From Macrostomum hystrix (lineage: Eukaryota > Platyhelminthes > Macrostomidae): a DNA stretch of 64,000 nt. Positions 10,885-20,101 of the stretch are shown one piece after another. Below the pieces are notes generated by a model. It was not told where the DNA came from. It ran no database searches and worked only from the letters and a program-made list of their open reading frames with translations. How positions within the stretch are numbered: position 1 is the first letter of the stretch; every line of letters starts with the position of its first letter. A program made the translations under genes and the position numbers. The stretch is from the NCBI GenBank assembly GCA_950097015.1, contig CATNEN010000025.1:5756001-5820000 (forward strand), given 5' to 3'.

Positions 10885-12838
10885 TCAATCATCGGAGCCA
10901 GGGCATTCAGCGTTAGCGTTCAGAAGCAACCTAAAAAGCAACAAATGAAAAGAACTTTGGCAACTAGATCTCACAAGTAAGATCGAGTGTCGCGAATAGC
11001 AGCTTGCAATACTCACCCAGTGAAGTAAAATCGCTTGACAGTTTGTACAGTCCATGAAGACACCTGCTGTGATTGTGCGTGTGATTCTGCTTGTGATTCT
11101 ATTTTTTTCCTTGCCTGCGTCATTATGTAATTCACCCAGTTAATCATGGACACTACATCCAGCTCATGAGCCCTCTTGTAGTAGACTCGGCACAGACTGT
11201 TGATAAAACGCGAACCAGTGAAGCTGTTTTTATAACAAAAGTCTCCATCAGCAGTTGAGTAAGCCACAATCAGTCCTGAACTGTTCGGTGACGCGTCGAT
11301 TAAATATACCGAGTTGGTGTCGGCATTCCATCTCGCATTCTGCAGCGCCAAATCATTATGTTGTCCAGCTTCACTGCCCGTATTCGTACGGGACGATTTT
11401 AGCAAACCGCTTTCACTTTTCGTGGAATTGCGACAAGCTCTTATTATAAAAAGTCTTGGCTTTCTAGCTAGCTTTTCCGATCTAGCCATGATGTCGGTTA
11501 GCTCTGCAACTTGGCAGGATTGATTTTTGTCATCGAGAAGGCAACCATTATTTCCGTGAGACAAAACTGCGAGAATGCAAGAATCCAGGTGATCATCTCT
11601 TTTAGAGAACTTTTCTATTGCTTTCTTTATGGATTTTTTGTCGGTGACTTCCTTTTCAGAGACCGTATAGCCAAGCCACTCAAAGAGATCCGTCAGATTT
11701 TGCTTGTCTATGCAAATAGCCTTCCAGTCATTGGCATCTGATTCGTTGTATTTGACGAATAGAATAAGTGCAAGTCCTTTTCTGTGGTTCTCATAGCATG
11801 GACCAACGGAACTTTCGTCGATGTTTACTTCTTTTATCGACGTCTGCTGGGCCTCTTTCAGCTCTGGATCCGCCTTCAAAAGACAGTCCTCGAATTTTCG
11901 AGCCTCTAGAGTGAGCCTTTCCACCGAAGATAAGTGCTCGCATTTCTTTTTGTATATTTCTTTAGCTTGTTGTAACGTTTTTACAGCTTCGCTGATAGTC
12001 GGATAGCCATATAACTTGTCGCTCTCATCTCTTACGGTCGCTGTAAAATGGGTTTTACTCATTTCGCCGTAAAAGTCCCTGAGAAAGCATCGAATGTTAG
12101 CATTATCACCTTCGAAGTAAACTAGGCTAAAACGTTTGTGTTTGACGTCTTCCCAATTCTTCAAAGCATTTTTCTCGTTTTCGAGAAAGAGAGGATCAGC
12201 GTCTCCAGGTTCTCTGCAGAATACAACTAGCTTTGTTGTGTCTCCAATAACATCGAATTGATCGATTACATCTGACACTGTATAATCCTCTTTATCGCTC
12301 GTCCAGACCAGAATGACTGTCCTGTAGGGCCCTTTACAGTTATTTGTTCCGCGTTCTTTAAACAAAACTTTCATGCCGTCTTTCACAGTTTTACATTTTT
12401 GTGACTTCAAGCCATTGCTTTTAAAAAGTTTAAACCAATTTTCTGCTTCTTCACATAAGTCTTTGTTCTCTGCATTTTTGTAGCATTGATTGCCACAAAC
12501 CACAGCAAGGCTGCGAGTGTACGCTGAAAGATAAGCGGTTTGTGTTGCTTCGAAGGTTAATAAAGATAGACAATTTATACAAACTAATTATTGCATTTAT
12601 TATCCCAATAGACTTGTTAATTGCACAAAATTTGTGCGAAATTTTGGAGTGCGGCAGTTGAAGTTCCACAACTTACCAGCAAGGGCAAGGACTGTAGGAT
12701 CAGTGCTTACTTCTTGTGCTGCAATATGCGGAAATATTGTTGCTTAGATATTGCAACCAGTCTCAATGATTCTGTACCATTCAAAGATTGAGTAAAAGGA
12801 CAGTACATACCTACTGTCATTACTTCTTCACTGGCCAT
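10885..12838 (-). CDS. Caspase-like cysteine protease B (four exons)
   Basis: Exons 12811..12838 (ATG), 12677..12718, 11017..12523 and 10885..10930. Phases are 1, 1 and 2, and the chain sums to 541 codons including stop (540 aa). The p20-like part has the catalytic His in LSHG (codon 11556-11558) and Cys in IIRACRN (codon 11433-11435; canonical IIQACRG). The p10-like part has AYSTADGDFCYKNS and TGSRFIN. The S1-pocket Arg expected before the large-subunit Asp is Trp (DWKAICID), and the small-subunit Arg of WRNS is Lys (YKNS). The N-terminal region (ENWF, VILVW, KLVVFCREP) matches caspase A. If the final intron is not used, TGA at 11013 ends the protein. The GTG at 12503 is internal. Expected role: a cytosolic cysteine protease, with specificity probably not the usual Asp. 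Confidence 0.88.
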
Positions 12839-13164
12839 GATCGCGGCTCAAATCTGACAGTCTAAAATGCGATTGTGTTAAAGTTATGTGGAAAAGTTGT
12901 CAAATCTGTCAGTTCTCAGTTAGGACTCTTTTGTTCATTTCCATTTAACTATCAAGTAATCACTTCGATTGACATAATTATCTTCTTGCTGGAAGAGTAA
13001 TAAAATACGAGTAAATAGAAGAAATCATATGTGGAATGAACGAACAAGACTGCTAATAAACAACATAGAAAAACTCCGGTTCTTTAAACTATCTGTTAGA
13101 TGCCTTTTCAGGACGGTAAATGTGTTTTAGGGCGATCCTTTTCACTCAATCCTTCAATCCTTTG

Positions 13165-13390
13165 GGACACTCCCAGGACCCCCGCAGTACCAATCCGGGG
13201 GACACTCCCAGGACCCCGCAGTACCAATCCGGGGGACACTCCCAGGACCCCCGCAGTACCAATCCGGGGGACACTCCCAGGACCCCCGCAGTACCAATCC
13301 GGGGGACACTCCCAGGACCCCGCACTACCAATCCGGGGGACACTCCCAGGACCCCGCACTACCAATCCGGGGGACACTCCCAGGAAGCGG
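13165..13390. repeat. About 34-bp GC-rich minisatellite
   Basis: About 6.5 units of ggggacactcccaggacc followed by cccgcagtaccaatccg. It lies 330 bp upstream of caspase B. Confidence 0.93.
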
Positions 13391-13424
13391 AGTAACACTC
13401 CGGAGTTACACTACCTGTAGGCGG

Positions 13425-13822
13425 AAGCTTAAAAGAAACTCGATGCATAAAAACTTTTACGAAGTTTAAGAAGAGACAAAAGCTTCTGCTTTCACTTGAC
13501 TCCCCCTTTCTGACAAGAAAGCTTGACAAGAAAACAAAAACAGGCCAGAAAAAAGTCAGTGTGTCGAATTCCAATTGGATGGAAAAGTGGCTTCTCAAAG
13601 TCCCACAAGTGTGACAACGTAATGAGATCAGATTTTCGACGATCAGAACTTTAAGCCATGTCAACTGAAAACAGATTACAAATATTAGTCTGATAATGTA
13701 GACGCACGTAAAGGTAAGATATACTTACGAAGTCAAAGAAATCGGGTCGGAATCCAAGTACTCATACCAAGCAAACTTGCATCTGAGCAGGCTCAGGAGT
13801 GAGAGAAGTGCAGCTGCTCAAT
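13425..13822. repeat. Dispersed repeat, copy 1 (inverted partner near 18.7-19.1 kb)
   Basis: The reverse complement of 13425..13745 matches about 18780..19110 (shared acacttgtgggactttgag and tcaagtgaaagcagaagctttt). The stretch 13730..13813 matches 18686..18770 in the same orientation. The reverse strand has an open frame with RCHTCGTLR, conserved in the partner, but no known domain. Confidence 0.75.
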
Positions 13823-13919
13823 TCTGAGCTAAATAGAGCCGTGGCTTGGCCATTGGGGTTGAGCACTTGAAGCATTGGGGCTAGAGTGCGCCACAGCTGG
13901 AGTGACAGTTGGTGTAAGC

Positions 13920-14466
13920 CAGGGGTGGGCAAACTTATTTGCTGGCGGGCCAAAGAGAGAGCCTAAAAGACGACAGCGGGCCGCATTGACTGTATAAATA
14001 TGAGATAGGGGAGAGATGAGACACGGGAGAGATGAGACATAGGAAAGATGGGACACGAGAGAGATGAGACACGGGAGAGATAAGACAGGGAAGAGATTAG
14101 ACACGGGAGAGATTAGGCACGGGAGAGATTAGACAGGGAAGAGATTAGACACGGGAGAAATTAGACACGGGAGAGATTAGACAGGGAAGAGATTAGACAC
14201 GGGAGAAATTAGACACGGGAGAGATTAGACACGGGAGAGATTAGACACGGGAGAGATTAGACATGGGAGAAATTAGACACGGGAGAGACTAGACACGGGA
14301 GAGATAAGACAGGGAAGAGATTAGATACGAGAGCGATGAGACACGGGAGATATTAGACACGAGAGAGATGAAACAGGACACTGTAGATGTCAGAAGGGGC
14401 AACGGGCCGGATTTGGGAGCTTCGAGGGCCGCATCTGGCCCGCGGGCCGGAGTTTGCCCACCCCTG
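13920..14466. mobile_element. hAT-type non-autonomous element (MITE) with 8-bp target duplication
   Basis: Terminal inverted repeats CAGGGGTGGGCAAACT at 13920 and AGTTTGCCCACCCCTG ending at 14466 are perfect complements. The flanks are direct repeats GTGTAAGC (13912..13919 and 14467..14474), the 8-bp duplication typical of hAT insertion. No transposase lies inside; the interior is largely a 16-bp minisatellite. An intact duplication and perfect ends suggest a fairly young insertion. Confidence 0.93.
14003..14385. repeat. 16-bp minisatellite inside the hAT MITE
   Basis: Units of gagacacgggagagat with at/tt variants, about 24 copies, wholly inside the element 13920..14466. Confidence 0.93.
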
Positions 14467-14474
14467 GTGTAAGC

Positions 14475-15725
14475 CTTGCAAATACGCTTCAGAACATTGT
14501 ATTTGCATGGCTCACATGACTCGCGTACACGGCGAGGCGCCCGTGGATCGATACGGCCCGACAGCTGCCCTGTGTTAGCAATCCACCCAGCGTTTCTCCC
14601 TCTCTCCCCATTCTGCCTCTGTTGTGCGCGCTGCTTGAATTTAAAATACAATGGAAGCGACAGGCAGAGCTCACTGCAGCCCTTCATGTGACTCCGGATA
14701 TAATGGAAAGAACTGCCAGCCCCCTCTCCCGGTCCCTCTCCCGCTCGCCCTGCGAGCAAGGCCAGGCTTGAGCCTCAACTGGACTGCAAATGCTGTGTGA
14801 CTTCAAGGTTTTCTAAGCTGACAGGCAGAAGGAAACAACAAAAAGTCTATTGTTTCAGAATGCCACTATTCTTGTGTCCAACTGCAACTTCTGTTCTGTT
14901 CTCTTTATGTTCTCAGCACACCGAAGAGTTCTGTTGCATTGCTCCTGCTTGCATTCAAACTCAATGCAAAAAAGCTAAGTTTTGTATTTTTCGTTACTTT
15001 TTGACGGAGGGGTTTCTTGTGGTTAGCAACGGACTCGATTAAGTTCAAAATTTGCTGACTAGACTTGAGACTCACTCGAGGTAAATGAAGGCACTAAAAT
15101 TTCTTCAATCTAAATGAACAATCAACTCAAGTATTTTTTGGAGTCAGGGGGGTTATTGGTTAGCAACAGGGCTGGGATTCAAGCAAGGCTTTGCTGAGTA
15201 GCTGGAATGAGCTATCCCAGAAGTGCATATTCCCTTTGCGCCTCGCTTTTCATAGCCCTCTTTTCATGTCTCATTGTCAAGTTTTTTCCTACGTCGGATG
15301 GCAGCCTCATGCCGCCGCGGCTTCGGCCCTCTTGAGCAGTCTTCAGGCCGATTATCTGCGCGCTTTAACATAGGTTGAGTACAACATTAGGTGGACATCT
15401 TTTTTCGCACTGGACAAGCGATAAATAGTCGAGAACTGTACAAAATCTAGTTTTCTTTTTTGTTCACTCCCGGGTTTTCAGTGTCCAGCATCAATTTTCC
15501 AATGTATATTCTGCTCCAATGCTTATTTTACAATACCTTAATCGTGTCGTTACTGATCCCATCGGCATTCCACTGGTAATCTATGTAAATTAATTGTCAA
15601 ACTTAGTGACTTTTAGTTACTTAGCTCTGCACATAACGAGGTACGAGGCTGTGTTATTTTCAGACTAAGCTCTTAATTTTTCTTGTCACTTGTAGGAAAA
15701 TTATGTACGTTATGAAAATTGAAAT
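14475..15725. other. Intergenic, nothing recognised
   Basis: No open frame with a domain, no splice-supported exon and no repeat shared with the rest of the window was found. Confidence 0.4.
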
Positions 15726-15729
15726 CAGT

Positions 15730-15842
15730 TCACACAGCTGTTAAATGGGTACCAGTATCAGCTGGGGTAATTGAGGGTGTGGCGTTCCCCCCCAGTCCAT
15801 GGACGGAACAGTCGTACGCAGCCTTCTGGCACAATTGGGGCA
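15730..15842 (+). mobile_element. SINE family 1 fragment (body only)
   Basis: The run gttaaatgggtaccag, then cagctggggtaattgagg and the ccagtccatgga block is the reverse complement of the body of the copy at 40925. The tRNA-like head is missing. Confidence 0.75.
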
Positions 15843-15908
15843 GTTGTAATCAATTATTAATATTATTTGCTACGAAACTATCATTTTTTAGTTTTCCAAC
15901 ATTCTTGC

Positions 15909-16000
15909 GAATACAAGCACCAGACGACATTCTTGAACAGCGGCATGATGACCTGGATGATGAGTGTAGACGCAGAGGCAGCCACCAGGAACAGCCAAAG
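15909..16000 (-). pseudogene. Stray copy of the last nicotinic receptor exon (M4)
   Basis: The minus strand encodes [20 protein letters not shown] and then KNVV, nearly identical to the end of the receptor gene (20102..20180 encodes the same with L for Q and K for N). Similarity continues past the stop into the 3' untranslated region, and the stop itself is changed to a sense codon. No other receptor exon is nearby, so this is a duplicated fragment about 4 kb from its source. Confidence 0.85.
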
Positions 16001-16202
16001 GTAAGCCCAAAGTAACGCTGATGGCCGGCTGGCTGGTATGGTATGGTATAAAGACCTCAGCTATAACGTCAGCCGGCTGGACGATCCGGCATTCAAAACC
16101 GGATGCCTAGCTGCCTAGCTTCAAAGATCCCTAGATGTTTTTTAAAACTGAGGGAATTCAATCAGCAGTTCATCACCATGGTCGAGTCACCCAGATCGAA
16201 GC

Positions 16203-17856
16203 TCAGCTGTGCCATTGACGAAAGCATTCGGGGACACAGAGGCCAGACTGACCCGAGCACTCCTGGCAGCTGAATACAATGCGCTTGCTTCTGCCGTTTT
16301 GATAGCAAACTCTGCAGCGACGAGCGGGACGCTTGTTTCCAGGCGTCGCAGCCAGCTTGAAGGGAAGATGCGAGCCAGCAGGCCCAGCAGCTGCATGCGC
16401 AGGGCGAAGGCACCGCTTCTTGCCTGGCCCAGTGCTGTCGATGAGGACAACAACCAGCTGCTCCACAAACTGCAAAAACTTGCGTGTGCCGCCTGACAGG
16501 TGGTAAGCGATCGACGAATTTTGCGCCAGCTGCAGCAGGAAATGAATGCCGAGCTTCTGGTGCCAGCGGTACATCTTCCTGGTCGGATGGTATGGCTGAA
16601 GTGCAGAGTCCAGTCTGTCGAAACCGCCCATTGACTTTGAGTACTCAATCACTGTCACTGGCTTGCGGATCACTTCTACCTGGCCTCCTTTTCGAACTCG
16701 TTGACGCTCAATGCTCTTTGCTGTTCCGAACGTATCGATGAGGTGCAGAGTTTTAACCCCGCTTGCCTTCCGGTCCGATACTTTGACAGTCAGGACATCG
16801 CCGCTACGCATGCAGCGATGTGATGGAGCCGGTGTTGGCAGTTGGAGGAGCTCCGGCGGGATGCCTCGGTTGCAGCGAATGGTTCCAGTCAGCAGTGTTG
16901 TGCTCAAGGAGGAACATTGCTAAGCGATAAGAACAGAAAAAGCTGTCAACGAATATTCCATGACCAAGATAGAACAGGTCTTTGGAAAGCTCAGTGACGA
17001 TGCGCTCGCTAATGGACAGATTGTGGCCACTGAACTCTGAGCCGAGTTCGTTGTTTTCTTCAGATGTTGAGTGGACTAGGACATTCCACAGGTAGAGTCA
17101 CACAGGCAGTAGGTCTTTATACCATACCTAGCACACTTGGTCGGGATATACTGCTTAAATGCCAGTCTGCCTTTGTGATGAACTAGTTCCTCATCAACTG
17201 CGATATCCCTGTCCGGCATAAAGTTGCTCTGACATGCTTGCCGAAAGCTGTTATGAAATGGCCGGATTTTGTGCAGTGGATCTGTAGCGTCGGCATCGCG
17301 GCAATCATAGAACCTCAGATATGAAAGAATCTGCTGAAATCGGTTCCGTGACAGGCAGCTTTCGCTTTGGAACAACTGGCTGCCGTGGAATCTGCTGGTA
17401 GCCCAGTAAGCTCTGGATTTCAGGCTTTCGCACAATTCCCTTATAGAAAATCATGGCAAGTGTCTTTTTTATTTCAGCAGTCTTTCCAATCAGCCTGACC
17501 AGGCAGCAATGGCTGGTTATCAGTTTCTCTGCGCTCTTCAAAGCTTCGCAGTTCCTCTGAAGCCCGACCATTGGTGTTCTCCTCTAGCTGATTAATCATT
17601 TCCTCCGTAATTAACTTCTCAAAATAGTTCAGCGCCTGGGATCTGGCACGCCATTCGTAACGCCAGATGTCCCGAGAAACTCAGGCAGTACTCCAGATCG
17701 TTCGCCAGCTTCATCGTTTACGATCCTCCAAGCAGGTCCATTCTCATCAGCCTCATCGTTTTCCTCCTCACTGTTACTCTCGATGGCTAACTCTTGGCTC
17801 GATGCTGAACTGCTGGAGTCGCTTAACGATTCGTCGCTGGTAATAAGTTGGTCCAT
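16203..17856 (-). pseudogene. piggyBac-type transposase, frameshifted
   Basis: Starting from MDQLITSDES at 17856, an acidic N-terminus is followed by pieces of the DDE domain in different frames. These are IVRKPEIQSLLGYQQIP (near 17430), then RNRFQQILSYLRFYD and DIAVDEELVHHKGRL (17076..17400), then SGHNLSISERIV with VDSFF (about 17050..16930). Last comes GTIRCNRGIPPELL through EYSKSMGGFDRLD to a C-terminal Cys-rich module CRVCYQNG..CQEC..LCVPEC (16203..16907). This is the PGBD4-like order. At least three frame changes (near 17400, 17080 and 16910) make it inactive. No certain terminal repeats or TTAA flanks were fixed. Confidence 0.9.
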
Positions 17857-18045
17857 GCCAACTCAAGTTTTTCACACAAGCACAGTGAGCTTGGAGGGGG
17901 CAGAGAAAGAGTGCAGTGAAGGACAACTGCTTACTGTATATATATAGGGCTGGAAGGTTTAGGACATAGACGCTTTGCGTTACAGCCACCCACCCGTTCG
18001 TCTAAGGAATAAAAAACCGATGCGCAAGAACTGCAAATTCGCTTT

Positions 18046-18275
18046 GGATTTTCATGGAGTGAAGCAAGACCACACGCCAAGGATAAAATAGTCTATGGTC
18101 AGCCATGCGGACCATACGGATTTTCATGGAGTGAAGCAAGACCACAAGCCAAGGATAAAATAGTCTATGGTCAGCCATGCGGACCATACGGATTTTCATG
18201 GAGTGAAGCAAGACCACACGCCAAGGATAAAATAGTCTATGGTCAGCCATGCGGACCATACGGATTTTCAAAGAG
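18046..18275. repeat. 72-bp direct repeats, three copies
   Basis: ggattttcatggagtgaagc recurs at 18046, 18118 and 18190 and begins again at 18262, exactly 72 bp apart, with only a c/a change in one unit. It lies 190 bp upstream of the piggyBac relic start and could be its subterminal repeat, which is an inference. Confidence 0.93.
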
Positions 18276-18685
18276 TGCAGTAAAAAGTCTCGGTACGGAA
18301 GAGGTTAAAGAAATTGAAGAAATAGCTTTTTCATATGTGGAATGCGCTGTGAGATGATACGCTGTGTAAGAGAAAAATTAATGCTTGGATTCGAACAATT
18401 ACGATGACGCACACACCTGTTACTTTCTTAATAAGCGTTTGCTGTAACTTTTGGGACGCCCCTCGTGTGTAGTCAAGAAAAATCTAATTTCTTGGAAGAC
18501 CTCATATCTCATGAGACAGCAACGATAAGAAACTGATTCACAGACTATGCACTATTGAACATTCAGTTTGGAAAGGAATGTTGGGACTGATAAGCGAACT
18601 CATTACCTACCTAACTTCGGGACCCGAGCACAGTGAATTTTCATCTGAATTAAGTTTTTAATTTCGATTATGCCATAAATCAAGT

Positions 18686-18796
18686 CTACGAAGTCAAGGG
18701 AATCGTGTCGGAGTTCAAGTACTCATAAACAAACTTACATCTGAGCAGACTCAGGAGTGAGAGAAGAATTTCGACGCGATTCCCTTGACTTCGTAG
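18686..18796. repeat. Palindrome with perfect 20-bp arms
   Basis: ctacgaagtcaagggaatcg (18686..18705) and its exact reverse complement (18777..18796) face each other across 71 bp. Pairing continues inward with mismatches. The right arm belongs to the inverted copy of the 13.4-kb repeat and the left arm to a direct copy, so the palindrome marks a head-to-head junction. Confidence 0.9.
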
Positions 18797-19110
18797 GTAT
18801 AATATCTTACCTTTAAGTGTTTCTACATTACCAGACTAATATTTGTAATCTATGTTTCAGTTAACATGGCTTAAAGTTCTGATTGTCGAAAGATCTGATC
18901 TCAATACGTTGTCACACTTGTGGGACTTTGAGAACCCACTTTTCCATCCAAAATAGAAAATACAGGCCGGACTTCTATTCCGGCCTGTTTTTCTGCTTTC
19001 TTGTCAAGCTTTCGAATGACAAGGCGGAGTCAAGTGAAAGCAGAAGCTTTTGCCTCTTCCTAAACTTTCTAAATGTTTTCAGGCGTCGAGTTTTTCAAAA
19101 AAACATCCGC
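18780..19110. repeat. Dispersed repeat, copy 2 (inverted relative to 13425..13745)
   Basis: Matches the reverse complement of 13425..13745 over about 330 bp with moderate divergence, including the open frame containing RCHTCGTLRTHFSIQ. The two copies flank the hAT MITE and the piggyBac relic. Confidence 0.75.
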
Positions 19111-19603
19111 TTATTGGTAGTGAGGGTCCCAGCTTGGGGTGGCTTTGAGCGCTGATGACAAAAAATGAGAATTCCTCTATGACCCATGTTTGGAGGCTTC
19201 TATGAAAAAGAATGAATGAGATTAAAAAATTAAAAAGAATTAAGGGGCAGGCGCGTTTAGCCGCAAAAAAGCTGTATCATAATCTTATCAGAAAATTTCT
19301 AAAAAAACTCACCTTTGCAGTGCGTACAAAGTTGCAGAATCTGTTTGCTCCGGCTGCAAGTAACTTTGATCACTAAAATGCACAGTATTTATACTCAATT
19401 CTGCGCTTGTGATTATTAATTTTAGAGCAATTTCTTTTTTGAAATTGTTAAAGATAAAAAGAAGCAAAAAGCAAGGCTGGCGAATTGAAAGTCCATCCGT
19501 GGGTCACATAGCTATGCACCATAATTTACTCAGTTCATATTTCATAGTTCATAAATCACGGCACGTACTCGTGGCAGTTTTATTTTCGAACTAGGCTCGT
19601 AAC

Positions 19604-19905
19604 TCAGTGAGTGGCAGAGCGAGGCCACGGCGAGGCCACGGCGAGGCCACGGCGAGGCCACGGCGAGGCCACATTTATTTGGGGCCCAGCCGCGGAGAGA
19701 AGGCTTGGCGGCTTGTCATGCAATTGAAGCCCTCGAGGGCCAACCTCCAAGGCACAGTTAGAGTCTGCGTGACAATCAGAAAGTCAGGGCAGATCTGTGC
19801 GAGCGTATGCCTGCATATGGTATCTGTGGGGCGTGTGTGCTCAGGAGTCAGCGCAATGGGCAGGTTTGGTATGAAAACAGGCGGCAAATAGCTGGATTGT
19901 CCTAC
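19604..19905 (+). mobile_element. tRNA-derived SINE, family 2 (copy a, head degenerated)
   Basis: Shares the body (ttggggcccagccgcggaga, gccaacctccaaggcac, agaaagtcagggcagat, gctcaggagtcagc) with copies at 20678, 46755, 62588 and 62945. The head has been replaced by five tandem units of ggcgaggccac. Confidence 0.8.
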
Positions 19906-20101
19906 AGTTAAGTCTAGCAATTGACAGAGACAAATTGATGCCTAGTTTAATTGATTAATTTTTAAATAAACATACGATGTACAAAGCAAACTGCTGCGCG
20001 GGATAACTGATTGACAACTCTTTGCTAAATGTTTAGCAGGCAGTTTTCTGTCAGAGTGAAGTTCGCCTTTCAGTTTTCTAAAACTCAAATGAGTACAAGC
20101 A

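Larger units (their letters stand above)
18300..19600. other. Transposon-rich intergenic stretch
   Basis: Apart from the palindrome and repeat copy 2, a short block near 18500..18600 (atctcatgagacagc, aagaaactgat) resembles 3695..3745. No gene was recognised. Confidence 0.4.
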
